Source: Pomphorhynchus laevis
Lineage: Eukaryota > Acanthocephala > Palaeacanthocephala > Echinorhynchida > Pomphorhynchidae
Assembly: GCA_012934845.2 (NCBI GenBank)
Contig: WNNJ02002594.1
Span: forward strand, 1 to 64,000
DNA length: 64,000 nucleotides
Direction: 5' to 3'
A program made the translations under genes and the position numbers. The notes beneath the pieces are model-generated. The model saw nothing but the letters and a program-made list of their open reading frames with translations, had not been told where the DNA came from and did no database searches. Shown piece by piece: positions 12,091 to 26,100 of the stretch (its first letter is position 1; every line of letters begins with the position of its first letter).

Positions 12091-12778
12091 TAATTTCTGA
12101 TGTATTCAATTACTCCTCTCACACAACGCTTTTTAAAATTGATGTACTGTTCTCTATAATTTAATCTTTTTTTGCAATGTTTCTTTTTGTTTATAAATGA
12201 TATTTGCTCTAGATCAAGAGGATACAATTAAAATATAATAAATGCTTTTAAAAATCATCTTATCAATAAAATTAATATTAATATTTATAATGTAAAACAG
12301 GGCATTACGTAATTTACACATTTTTATAATTGATTGAAATAATCGATCATGACCGTTTAAAATCCGCAATGCATCCACCTTCAATTTCAATCTTAGTCAG
12401 ATAACAAACTATTTCAAAAATATTCAGCATTTAAGACAGCGAATCCTTAAGTCACACACAGTCACCGGCAAAATCACATTACTTTCACAGTAATTTCTAC
12501 AACTGATTTACATACAAAAAAGTAAACCATTTTATGGTTAACTTTTTCATTGGAAAAAGTAAACCATTTTATTTGGATAGTTACTGTTCCGTAGCTCAAC
12601 GATTAGGGAAAAATTCAAGAGAATCGCGATAGAGTAACGGTGATATAGTTAGTAGTTAGGCTAAGATGGCGATATCCTAATATTTTCCATTTAAATTATG
12701 TGCAAGTTAATTTTGAAAGAATTTCCAATTTCATAATAACTTGTACTAATTTCATCATTATGACGAGTAAATAATAAA
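12091..12778. other. AT-rich stretch with one hairpin
   Basis: No gene seen. An imperfect hairpin (AAAAAGTAAACCAT against its complement with one mismatch) lies at about 12518-12549, and its left arm is repeated directly at about 12555-12570. Confidence 0.5.
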
Positions 12779-13276
12779 ATTGCAATTTATTTATAGAATA
12801 AAACCAAAAACGACAATTTATTCGATAAAAAAGGTTCAGTTCAATATTTCAATGGTTGCGGTTATCGTCTACACCGTGTTGTCAAACAACACGGTGTAGA
12901 TATTATGTAACATTATAATATTATATCTAAATAATATTTTAATAATATAAGGATAATATATATTCTTATATATAATATATTTAAATAATCTATAATATTG
13001 CTTGAATGAATATCTAAATAATATTTTAAAAAGGATAATATATATTCTTATATATAACGATATTATATTCTAAAAGTATATATACTTTTATCTTTTAATT
13101 TTATAAATTAAAAAAAAATAACTATTTTTACAAAAACAATTAAATTTATTTAATTAATTAACAATTTATTATTTTTTAAAAATTATTTGATTGTATATAA
13201 TATAATATTAAACTGAAACTTTTTTATCGAATAAATTGCCGTTTCTTTGGTTCTATTCTATGAATAAATTACAATT
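12779..13276. mobile_element. Fold-back (MITE-like) element with ~72-bp inverted ends
   Basis: The left end (12779-12850, containing CGACAATTTATTCGATAAAA) and the right end (13204-13276) are inverted copies with a handful of mismatches. The interior is AT-rich and non-coding, so any movement would have relied on a transposase made elsewhere. It holds a 15-bp-arm hairpin at 12868-12900. No target duplication is obvious and no second copy is in the window, so the MITE reading is an inference. Confidence 0.65.
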
Positions 13277-13299
13277 AAAAGAAACAAATGGATATTAAT

Positions 13300-13791
13300 A
13301 AAATTGGATTTTATTAAATAAATTGGAAATGATCTTGCTTTTTATTCAAAAATCAAAAACTACACACATTTTCATCATACATTCGCACACACATTCAACA
13401 CATACAATGTACACACAAGCATTACAAATTCAAAAATAGGCATTTTTCTTAACAATTGATATAGAGTTATATATATGTGTGTTATTAAATGAAATTTAAT
13501 CGCTACTGTACATTAAGCCAAGTTCTTTCTCTTCTTGCTGTTTTTGTTCGATATATTTGTTGCCAGGCGCTAAATAATTGCACTCTCTCGCACACAATGC
13601 GCTCTCTCATCCAGCTCTCTCTCATTCATACTCTCTCAAAATTAATCTCCATACGGGTAGACGATGATGCATTATTGCTCACACCCACAATATGAAGCCG
13701 TCGCGAAAACAGCAGTGGAACACAAACACACAAGTCGATCACTTCTCTCCATCATTCAATGCTCACGCGAGTTGGTAACTTGTTGTATCAA
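13300..13791 (-). other. Probable 3' untranslated region of the importin-beta gene
   Basis: The sequence directly downstream of the importin stop is less AT-rich than its surroundings, with CA- and CT-rich runs. Minus-strand AATAAA hexamers near 13309 and 13338 are candidate polyadenylation signals. Short open frames here on the plus strand are not supported as genes. Confidence 0.45.
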
Positions 13792-14169
13792 TCAGTTCAC
13801 ACTAGCCAGTCTTCTATGCACTTCGTTTGACGCCCAGTTTGCCAACTTCTTCGTTTTCATCATTGAGGATTGGCGCCCGCGCAAAAGCAAATCGTTCACT
13901 TTCTTCGTTTTCACTTGATCCCTTACTGTGATCCCGAACGTTTTAACAATATCACCTAGCAAACCAATAGCTGCATGAAGTATCGATTCAGGACATTGAC
14001 TGTCCTTCGTTGAAAATATAATAAAGTGAAACATAAAGTCTGTGTAGTTGAGAGCGACGGAAATCTCGTTTTGTCCGGTATTTTCAAGGCCTTGAACAAT
14101 ACCCGTCAACGCATCTAAGCACGACTCATGCAATGAATGAAAATAGTCCATTATTTCGGGATCAGTCGT
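13792..14169 (-). CDS. KPNB1: Importin-beta exon 18 (last), residues ~757-881 and stop
   Basis: Acceptor TTTTAG, then [13 protein letters not shown], matching the C-terminal HEAT repeats of importin-beta (human MVDYLNELRESC). It ends [18 protein letters not shown] and stop. Starts in phase 0. Confidence 0.93.
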   Translation of the reverse strand, partial: TTDPEIMDYFHSLHESCLDALTGIVQGLENTGQNEISVALNYTDFMFHFIIFSTKDSQCPESILHAAIGLLGDIVKTFGITVRDQVKTKKVNDLLLRGRQSSMMKTKKLANWASNEVHRRLASVN

Positions 14170-17100
14170 CTAAAATAACTACAAATCACTGAAATCTACA
14201 TACATTACTACAAATCAAAGTAGTTGGATGTTACAAAAATAATAAAATATTTGTTTTTAACACAAGTAAAATACTCAATATTTTTAACAAATATGCAACA
14301 ATTAATTAAAAAAGCAAGTAATTTAGAATATAAAAAATAATCACTTAATTATGTTAACTTATTTTAAATGCATTGGAAGCTAATAACTGGTTAGATTATT
14401 AAAATAGGCAAGTGTTTCACTCAACGCTGACGCAATAGTTTACAATTCTATATATTGTATGATTTCATTTAATATATGATTTTGTGGCTTCTTACTAACG
14501 ATTTTGGAAAGAAGTCGCTAAACCGTGGATCGACAAAGTTGTATTAAAAAGACTTGACCTATAATTTATAACAGAGAATAATTTATTAATTTACTTATCT
14601 ATAAATAAATATTCATAAAATTAAAATACTTAATTAAAGCTTATGATTTATTTTATAAAAATTACATTAAAGTTGAGTTATACATGCAATGGAAAAATTC
14701 CATTGCATTCAGATAAACGCTCGTCAAATCGCAAAAAGGTTTCAATAAACATTAGCAAAATCAAATCAGCTAACTGAGTCTACATATTTAATAGAATTAA
14801 AATTAAATAAATTAAATAAATAAATAAAAATAAATAAGAAAAAATAATAAATCGAAATTTAAAAATTGTTATAATATTTTGTATAATTTATATAAAGTTA
14901 AAATTTAAAATTGAAATTTAAAATAAAGTCAATTTTTATGAATTGATTAATAAATACCAAACGTTGTATTAGAATTAGAATTAGAGGTCATCAGGAGGAA
15001 CTGCTATGCTATCAAGTTTCGGACCCTAACTCCTCTACCCAACATAGCAGCGGGGCCAAATACGTTCTCAGGATGTATTTCTTCTGATGAAATTTTATAA
15101 TCGAGTATTATATTGCAATACAAAGTATATTATTCATTATCCATTTTATAAATAAGTAAATGGCGCATTTTTAAATTGATTTCCTTTATTAATGACGTAT
15201 TTAGCAAAAATACGCCATTAATGACTATTTACATGGTATTTTTTTAATGACGTAAAAATACGCCATTGAATTTTTGTTTTGATCAATTTATCATTAAAAG
15301 TTAAAAATTAGAGACAATCAGATTTACGTGGGAGAACGTTAAATGGTTAGATGACCATATTTGTTAAAGAATATTCAATGGCAAAATTGTCCGCACTAAA
15401 TACAATTCAGATTATATGAAAGCGTTTTTGTTCGAAATACATAAATATTCTGCAATAATGTACGTACCACATCGATGTTGGCTGTAGCAGCTTGCTGCAA
15501 TATCATCATGACATGTGGCAGGTACTTGGATAAACCATCTACCATCAACTGTGGCTATGTCTCCAATTAGAGTCAATATTTGAGGACGTAATTCTTTTTC
15601 AAGGGCACTATCCTATTAAAAGAGAATAACAGTTTTATAAAATAAATTTCGAACTATTAAATATTATTAATAATTATTTATACAAATTATAATTTAATTA
15701 TATTGTAGACTTGAATTTGAGAATCCTTGATATTTTTAAAGAGGTTTGAGCGTGATGTGCCGAGCAACCTAGCTTGATGGAAGGGTCATTATCAGTAGTT
15801 TCAGATTGAAGGTCGCATGTATTTCTGGATGATACTTCATAGTTTTGAAACGTGGATGCCGATTTAGCTAGTGATAATCCAATCTGTGTTCTTTGGCGTA
15901 ATCAGAAGAGGAGTTCAGTATAGCAGTAAAAGTAAAATGTTTTACTATACTGAGAAATATTGTAGACTTGAATTCATATCATTCTTCATATTAGTTAATG
16001 ATGGTTTTATAGACATGATACGAAACAAGTTTTCTTTATTATTACAAGCTTTCAACACACAGTGCCCTTTTCAAGCAATTTAAAAGAACACTGTGTGTTG
16101 AAAGCTTGAAACATGTTATGCTTGGAGGCCATAATTAGTGCAATATCTAGGAATTACTAAGAGCCGGTGTGGCTGGATCGTCACAATGACGTGCTGACAC
16201 AAGAGTATGTCATTTTTAAGTGTGAGTGAATATACTTATGTATATATTATAATTTTTATAAAATCAAATATATGTTTAAATATTTTATTTAAACATATTT
16301 TTATTTTGTAGACTTGAATTCATGTCTTTCTTCATATTAGTAAATGATGGTTTTATAGACATGATATGAAAAAAGTTTTTTTTGTAAGAAGAAATCAATT
16401 TATTAACTGATCCATTAATCAAAATAGACGAAAGACACAAATGTTTGCATAATTTTCTCTGAAAAATTGAAAATGTGCAGTGCTGAAGACTAGGATAACA
16501 TGTGTGGCAGTTTTCGTACAAATTGGGCATAAGGTATGTTCCTCCACCCCGACAACCATTTAGGTAAGCTAATTTTATCAAAATTGCCGCTGTTTGTTTC
16601 GTTCTACCAAGTACTGAGAAAATCGTTGATTTAAAATAATCAACCACGAATTATGATCAATACGACTCCCCAATAATATATAATAATTATTGACTCCCCA
16701 ATATTAATATAATCTGACCACTTTAATAACTCAAAATGGTCAGATTCGGGTAATCCGAATTACATCAACATGGATACTTCTAGTTGTTTAAAATACAACA
16801 AGCTTGAACACATAACGTTTCAGATTGCTATTCAATATTTGCTTGTTTCTGTAGTTCATGAAAATTGAGAGATGCAAAAACGTAATACTAATATTACGAT
16901 CGAGCCAGATAATTAAAGACGACGATATACATAAATGTCGGGTCAAATCGATTGTCAGATAATCCATTGACGACAAAATCGATGTCAGCAATAATTATTG
17001 TTGCCGTAATGTTTTCTTAGATTACAGTAGCATCAAAATCTACATTGAAGCTACCGTATCAAAACAGATATACCTTAAACCAAGTTAAGATTCAGTTGAT

Positions 17101-20100
17101 ATAAGCAAATACTGACAAATTGTTTTAATGTTTAAATTTTTTAAAAATGTCAAAAAGTGATCTATAAAGATTTAAATTGTTTTAAATTACTTTAATTTTA
17201 TTAGTCCATTGAAATTGAATATAATGTAATATGAATTTCTTAATTTAAAGAAGCAATTTTACTTAAAATTTTAGAAAAAAAAATTAATTTTATTAACATT
17301 TTACTCAAAATATATCAAAACATTAAAATTTGCTGACTTACATTCAGGCAGAGCAAAATTACTTCCATTACGTTATCACAAAAGACAGTTGGGAGATTTT
17401 CAATTTTTCTGCAAATATCTCCAAAGAAACCAGTATAAACGACAAATGCCTAAAGTGTAAGTGGAAAGTAAATATAAACGATAATGTCTCTCTTTTACCT
17501 GTTTGCATGCGTAATTTTTGATACCATCTATAATGTACGGCATCAATGCCTTAATATACTTAGCGAAATGGTTATCCATCACTAAACAGCAAATATTGCT
17601 AATATAGACGACAATCAACAATAAAAGTTTATAGATAAAATATTACAAAATTCCTAACTAGATTTGCTTATAATCACATATATATTAAAAAGCCATTAAT
17701 TAAAAGTGATATAAATGTTGTTATTAACAAATTGTACTTTAAATACATCCATATTTAGTTTACAAAAAATATCATTTATTTAATAATTACTTTAAAACAA
17801 AACAAGACTAAACAAAAAAAAATTGAACTTTCGAATCAATATTGTATCAATACAATTTAAGAAATAGAATACTAAAATATTACGTGATAATTAAATTATT
17901 ATATACATTTAATTATTATTGATTTTATTTCATAATTGTTAGCATTTTATCGTATCGTTACTTTTTGTATCAACTAACTCATGACAAGAACCTTATCTCT
18001 ATATATATCAAGTGACTATTCTGATTGTTTTTTAATGTCATTTTATCAAAATAATATGCTATTATTTAAAAAAATGCATTATTTAAAAAAATTAAACATT
18101 AAATGCTAATTGCAATTAAAAATATCATTTTAAAAAGCTTTTCCAATAAGCAAATTCTGTAACACTCTAGACTCACTTCCAAGTAACAGAGACAAGGTGC
18201 CAATAGCATCTTCTGTTGCTCCACTGGTAGAATTATGGGAACATGAAATAACACGCATGAGGGCACTGATAATGCGATCCGAAGTGTCCTCACAAGCCGA
18301 TATATCTAATTTTTGAATTGCAGCCTAAAAACACAAATTTAAAATAAAGTTTGCAAATTAACATTCAATATCAACCTGTAGAGTTGCACATAACATGGCT
18401 TGGATTTCACACCAATCCGATCGATCGGATTGGTTCATTCCTTTAGCTTCGATATCAAGAACATGCTCCAATCTATTAAGCATGCCAACATAAAGTTCTT
18501 TAACAAATAAGTTGCAGTCCTTTGAAAAAAGTAGAATGGCAAAGCGAATTTGTTAAATGTTTACCTTTGAGCTTGAGCGAACGACCGATACAATAGCTTC
18601 ATAGGCAGCACTTCTAAGATGATTTTGACTAGCATCTGATCTGGAATTTAATAAATATCATATTATTTTTATTAATAAATAATATTAAGAAAAATAATAT
18701 TTAATAAATATAGTGATATCTAAATATTATAATATTTGAAACAAAAATAGACAAATATATTTGAAAACAGAATTATTATGTTAAGAACTACCAGAATATA
18801 GATTAGATATAATTGAAAATTATAATATATCAATGATATTTTGCTACACGTCAAAACATTATCAAATATATACTGCCAAGCATAAAAAGCATGTATATGT
18901 TAACGTATACCATTCGTATATTGAAAAATTTCTAGCTGCACTGGATGGTTAGGCTAGTCGGTAGGCCGTAAACCCATCGATCGAAAGAACTTAGGTTTGA
19001 ATTGAACAGTGTAAATATGGTTCAATCTAAAACTACGGCAGTACACAGCCTTTTGATGAGTCCTATGTATTGCTGAACGGAAGAAGCTGATGAAACAATA
19101 TAGCAATATGTCAGGGTAAAATCTGGCGTGTTGTAAGTGAAGTTGAATGGAGACATTAATAAAAAAATAGTAACGACTAATAAAGACACTTTTTCTCCTA
19201 AGATTATTATGAAAAGGCTAAATATTTAATAAAATAGTAAAAACATAAAATTGCTAAAATCTGATAGAAATTTGTAAAACTTCTATAATTAAAACTCATA
19301 GTTTATGAGATGATTATTCTTTTTTACTAAACAGTTAAAAAATAAAATTCAAAAATATTGCACAATTAAACCGCATTTGAATGATTGAAATAATATTAAA
19401 ATATCGAAATATACTAAACCTTTATTAAATTTATTTATCACCACCTACCTATCAGTAGTTTCAAGTAGATTTTGAATTAGTCGTGGGAAGCAAGCTGACA
19501 GCTTGTACATGCCACTCTCAATATCACCATGAATATTAAGGTCGCGATGTGCAGAGCTGGCAAGACTTGACAATGCCCAACAAACGTTATGAGCAACCCT
19601 CGGATGATCGCTCAATCCTTTTATCAATGTTTCAAGCAATGCGTCCAAAAACTTATCGGAAAGACACACATCGGGTAGATTATCACAAAGACGTCCAAGT
19701 GCCCATGCAACTGTATCTCGAACAATAATACTGGAATCGTTCATCATTGGCAACAGTGCCAAAGGAGCTTGCTCAGCAAGTGCGATCAAATTTTCACCAG
19801 GTGGGTCCACTAAAATTGAACCAAATGCCATAACTGCGGAATCACGGCATCGCCAATCTGGAGAATTGATGTTGTTATTAACGAATGTCATTACGGGTTC
19901 AATTATCTGGTCTCCAGATACTTCAGACATCGACATTAGACAAACACCAGCAGCTTTGCACGGATTCCATTCGTCTTCGTCGTCATTTTCGTCCTTAATA
20001 TGAAACAATACTAAAATAAGGTAATTCAAAACACCTAAAAAACAAAAATTTTTATTAAAAATTAAACTCTTAGGTAATTTTGTCCAAATTCAATGTCACA

Positions 20101-23100
20101 GGAAGTATTTGTCAGTCTTACATGGAATTTATTTGATTTAATTTCTAATCTATATGTACTGAAGAGTTTTCGAAACCGATTTAAAAAAGTAAAATAGAAA
20201 AAGCCGTTCAAATACTTCAGAATAGACGTTCGAAAAGTGTATAAAAATAATATTTAATCATTTTAAAAAAATATCCGATTACAAAAATAAATTTAAAACG
20301 AATTGCTATATTCATTTAAAAGTGAAACATTTTAAATAGCATTAACAAAATTAAAATTAGATAAAAGTGATACCTGCTGCTTTAATATATCCAGAAGATC
20401 AGGTACTAAATAAGAACACGCTGAAGAAGCAAAATTGAGAAGTGGACGAGTAGATATTGTTGCATCGTTTAGAATTTTGGCCTAATATTCAAATTCAAAA
20501 GACATATAACAACTTACACGAACCTGTTCAATGTCAGACATTATGTCAAGTTCTACGTCACAAATTGTACTCCAAAATTCGATTCCTTGCAGGGCAATTT
20601 CAACCTTCGAACTGTGAATGGCATCGATTGATATCTATCGATTAAAACGGCAAATGTTTAAAATTTAAAGTACATCCAAATATCAAAAGTATATTTTAAA
20701 ACGTTCGCTTACAATTGATATTTATTTAATCTAAGTTTTAGATTTATATTTCTGTAAAAAACAGAAATTCATATTTTATATTTAATTCTTACTCTTCAGC
20801 CTTTGTCCCGCTTTGAGGCAGGGTCGGCTATGTGAGATTTAGCCCTCCATTTCACTCTATTTTCGGCTTGGTCTGGGTGAAGTCCAGCTGCCTTGAGATC
20901 TGTGTGAAGGCCATCTAACCATCGGTGCTTGGGTCGACCTCTTGGGCGTTTGCCTATGATCTCATACTTTAAGGCGGTCTTTGCAAGGGAATAATTTTCA
21001 CTTCGCAACACGTGGCCATACAACCGAAGTCTGGCCCCTTGCATTTTATTTACGAGCGACGCCGAATCTTCGGATGATGTCCATATTTCTCACGTGGCCA
21101 TACCGGATAATTCCGCTTATCCACCGCAGCATTTTCGTCTCCATGACCGCAAAGCGTCGTTCCGCTGCCTTGGTAATAGGCAAGCACTCTGTGCCGTACA
21201 TAGCCACAGGGCGAATGATTGAGCGGTAGATCTTTGATTTCAGGTGATCCTTGATGCGACGGTCACATAAAACACCTGTCGTCGCTCGCCATTTTGTCCA
21301 CGCTGAGCTTATTCGTGCATTGACTTCATAAGTCACGTCGCCGCTTGCCGAGAGTATGGTTCCGAGGTACTTGAACCGGTCCGTACGTCTCAGGTCAAAG
21401 CCATTAATATTGATGGTGCCACTTTCATGTGGGTCTGTTGTGAGGTATTCGGTCTTGTCTTATATTTTATATTTAATGAATTTATATTTTATATTTTATA
21501 ATTTAAACTAATTTTTTTTACCAAAACATATAATTATTATGTGTACTTTCAAATTTATACTAAAATATCAAAATTCTTTGCTAGAATTTCAAAAAAAGAA
21601 AGAAATGATTCTAACAAAATGATAATATAATTTCGTGAAATGATTCACGAAACTATAATTATAGTTAAGATGTAATAAAATTTTTGAATATTATCTCCTT
21701 AATCTTGCTGCACGGAGGCATACGGACACAGAACGTGCAATCTCAAAGCCAATGCCATGTTATATATATACAAAATTGTTCCCGCAAATGGGCCTGCAAA
21801 TCACGAAATTATAATTTATGTTTAATGAAATAAAATTTTTGAATATTTATTATCTTCTTCTAAATCTTGCTATGCGAAGGCATGCGGACACAGAGCGTGC
21901 AATCTCAAAGGCAATATCGCTTTTAATTTTAACGGCTATATCAGAATATGTCTAGGTTAACAGGTTGGCTGTTTTGGTGGTAATTAGATTTATTAGCGTC
22001 TCAGTTTCTTTGCCGAATTCTCCGGATGTCAAGAATATTAGTGGCGAAAACGAAGTGCGTTCAACCGCACCCACTCGTTCGGCATATTTGTTCTTTTTGC
22101 GACTCTCATTGTATTACCGAATCTGGGTCACGACAGATGTTTGATTGAACATGAACAGAGAAAGCATTGACGTCAAAGAACGTCCGCTCAAATCGATTAC
22201 CGTAAAGTCCAGGACAAACGATATTAAGCCGTGCGTTCTGATCACGTGTAGCTGTAGTTCGTTCAAAAGCCAAATCGTCAGGGACAGCGATTAGTTGTGG
22301 TTCGCATTCTACACAGTTTGAAATTCGAACCAAATGTTGCGAAATAATGTCTCTAACTGCATCACGCAGGATAGACGACAAGGCAGCGTTCTTGCACGAT
22401 AGAGAATGGGTGATATTTACTGGTGCGCCGCAAATGCAATTGTCATTTTTTGGAAGGAATCGACATGACTGTATCGAGCGTTTTGGGCATCTCTAAATTC
22501 GTCTGCTGATAGATAAAACCCTTCATGGACTAAATGAATCGCACTTAGCCACGATGAGAATCCATTACGGACTGCGTGCGCGATTAGGTTATTCGTCATT
22601 GGTGTATCTAGAATAAATAACTCGGAAATGCGTTCTTGATGTGCTTGAAACGGATATGTTTTAATATTCGCTGGAGTCAATGAGCATACCGAGTATTTAA
22701 ATGCCATCTATGGATATATTGATATTAGGATCAGGAAATTATGCTTCGTTGGTAGAGTGGTGTGACAAAAACTGGGATTTTTTCGCATTCACAAAGTTAC
22801 CGTATTTTGCACCTTCTATGTGAAGCACTCTCAATACTTCCTTCAACGTGTCAATGATTCCAACAAAGTTAGCGTCGTCAACATACCACTTTTGGAACAC
22901 GGAAGATACTCTTTGCTCGAACGATGCGATAAGTGGTAGGACCAAAATATCGCCTTGTGTAAATCCTTCAATAAAGAACAGATTGTGGGAACCTATTTCC
23001 AGTTGCGCTGGAGTTGAGTACATGTTGCGAAGGGAACTGAACAGCGACGGGCACACGTATTAAATGTTGAGTAGAACCTCGTATCGATTTGTTTGATTGT

Positions 23101-26100
23101 AAGCGTTATTGGCGTCAATCGTCAATATACAGTGGTTGTTTGGTCAACTAAACATTTCCCTTGACAAGCTTATCGCGGCCTCTATTCCGACTCTTAGCGA
23201 TGCCCCTAATTGTTCCCATCCAGTAACGTCATGTATGCCAGTACATGTAAGATCTAAAAAAGCTCTGCTTATGATACGTCTCTCGGTGTTGCGCATTCTA
23301 ATTGGGCGAATTCCACCTGATTTCTTTTCAGGTGCAACTAGTCGGCATGCGGTTTCCTGACGCAATAAGTTTCGAAATTAACGCGACAACTCGAAGACCA
23401 GACGCGTGCCTAGATATCGTGTCAGTGGATTGCTCGGTGGTAGGCATAAGCGTATGTTTTTTGACGTATGCATTTTCAACGAAGGATCTCCATCCTTTAA
23501 TTCGCGATATTCGGCTGCGTGCTTTGAATATCATGAGCTACCAAAGCGAAGCAAGTACGAAGAAAGGATATAAGTTGACCACATCTCTTTCTGCCCACTA
23601 GTATTTGCGTCGACGGGTGGTGCAAGGCAGAGCAGCAAACGCAGCTCTACATGTGTTAGCGACAAAGATCAGCGAGAAACACAGGTATGAATTTTCCAGT
23701 GTAACAAGGTGGCTTCGCACGAAAATTGGAATTGCTCTAGACAGGTCGATATCACAATGTTTCTGAGCACCACGGTCCAAACTTTATACACCGATACAAT
23801 CGATCGTAGATATTGAAATGTAAATCGTACAATGATCTTTTTTCTTTTTTATTGTAAATCAAATTAATATAACATTATTAACATTAGACCCATTTGCGGG
23901 TAAACAAATATTAATATTAATATTAATACAAATATTAATATTCTATAAAACTAATATTATTAATACAACAAAAAATGCAAAAAATTATTAAAAATAATAT
24001 TATCTGAGCTTTAAATTAAAATTAGACAAAAACAAGATTTAATTGTAACTTTTTAGGTTATGTTTATAGGCTCCGCACAGTGTAATTAGTACGAATATGT
24101 AGTACTTAGTACGAATTAGTACACATCCTAGTACATGGATGTATAGTAGAACTTATTAAGCTGTCTAGGGACGCTGCTTTTCAATCCAGTTGTGCAGCAG
24201 CTCTCCTACTGATGAAACTCAAAAGTCGAAACAGCATATAGTCAGTTTATGCTGTTTGAGTCTTCCCGATTCCTTCAATCAGAATTTAAGGTTATGTTTA
24301 TATGTTTCGTACGGTGTAATTTCAAATATACTCAAATTTCAAATTAGGTGAAAAAAATAAATTTTTTTTCTTTAAAAAAATTTAAAGTATAAATTATAAA
24401 TTAAAATTCATTAAAGTTCACACTTTATAGCATTAAATGAATTTCAGCATTTTTAAAAGCGTTTGCTTTATATCGACACTTTGAAAGAAAATCTAATAAA
24501 ACTAAAAGGATCACAATTAAGTATCTACATCAGCTAAATGATTTACAATAAATGTAAAATCGAAAATATTCAAAAAGACATATTTGCCAAATAGCAAAAA
24601 AAAGAAACAAAAAATATGCGTATCAATTAAATTACAGTACTTTTATTAAAAACAAAATAATTTTCAAATTACAAAAATATCTGCAATAATATTTTACCGT
24701 GAATAAAGCTTGCTCCATGTAAGTTGCCATATACTGATAGTATAACGTCACAATCTTAACAAGTACTTGGAGAGCGGTCATGCACACCGCAGTGTTTGTG
24801 GATTGAGTTGCTTCACAAACAACTTGCATTATGTAATTACGTTCAGCCTAAAAAAGGGATTTTACAATCAAATAAAAACATTGTCCGTCATTAAGTAAAA
24901 ACGCAAGAAAATGACAGATACCTCAATTTCGAAGTTTTTACAAGTAAAATCCAGAGAATTAAGAAGTGCGTTGGTTGCAGCAAGCTTCAGGCTATCGGCG
25001 TTTTGATCGGCCATCATGCCAAATACAATTGCGGTTAGTATTTCGTTGCTTTTCTTGTACAGAAAATCGAGAGACTAAACAACAAACTAAATTTATAACC
25101 AACCAAAGGCAATACAATAGTGAATTAAAAGGCCAAAATACATCGTCGTACCAAATCATGACAAATATAACCAATCGCTTCGAGTGAAGCTTCGCGAACT
25201 GTCACAGGGCTGTTGTCCTCAACGACCTTTTTAACCAGATCATCTAAACGAAAAGGGAACTAATTAAAGTTTGAAAAGCAATCATTATGTCGAAAACTTG
25301 AAAATAATGAAACACATTTAGTCGGAAGTATCCACCTACTTATATTGGTTAATAAATCATTTATTTTTTAAAAAAACATAAATGCAAAATCAAACAATTT
25401 AATCAGAAATAGAATCATATACTTTAAATTTAAATAAATCGACATAAAATTTGTGTAAAAGTTAATTATTAATATTAGGTCAATACACCAATTATCGCAC
25501 AAGTTTGTAGATTCAGTTGCTCCAATCCAACTGCGTTATGCAAAAAAATATAGTTATCATTAATAATAATGAATTTATTATTTCGACACCAGATAGGGGT
25601 ACTAAAATATACTAAATGATTTATATTGTGATTACAATAAAAATTAAAATCAATTGTTTAAAATTAGGAATTACATATTAATTATTTTAATACATTAAGC
25701 CTTTATGGATTATGATTTAGTTGGTATTAAAACTAAAATATAGTTTATATTGAACATAACAAATCGAGTAGAATATATTAAATGAATTCTTAGATTAAAT
25801 AAGATCAGCCAAAATAAAAACGAGTTTGAATTGAATATATATAGAACAGAGTTCAATATTAAATAGATCACATTATTGGATTAATAATACAAAAAAAACT
25901 TCTATTTTTAGCATTTATTATAATACATATAATTATTAATAAATATTATTATTTAAATAACTTGATTAATTCTAAAATATTTTAATTAATATTATAATTA
26001 ATTAAAATCATTTACATGCTTTAATATATAAAAAGTATCATGAATACATTTATATGATTGTATAGTTGTAAACATATTATTTAATTTTTTCATAAAGTAC

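Noticed and set aside
14990-15099. C/D-box snoRNA in importin intron 17
   Set aside because: TGATGA and CTGA strings exist but in the wrong order and spacing for a C/D snoRNA on either strand.
16285-16647. GRTKQTAA in an intron frame, resembling the histone H3 N-terminus
   Set aside because: Only seven residues match and nothing around it resembles a histone; chance.
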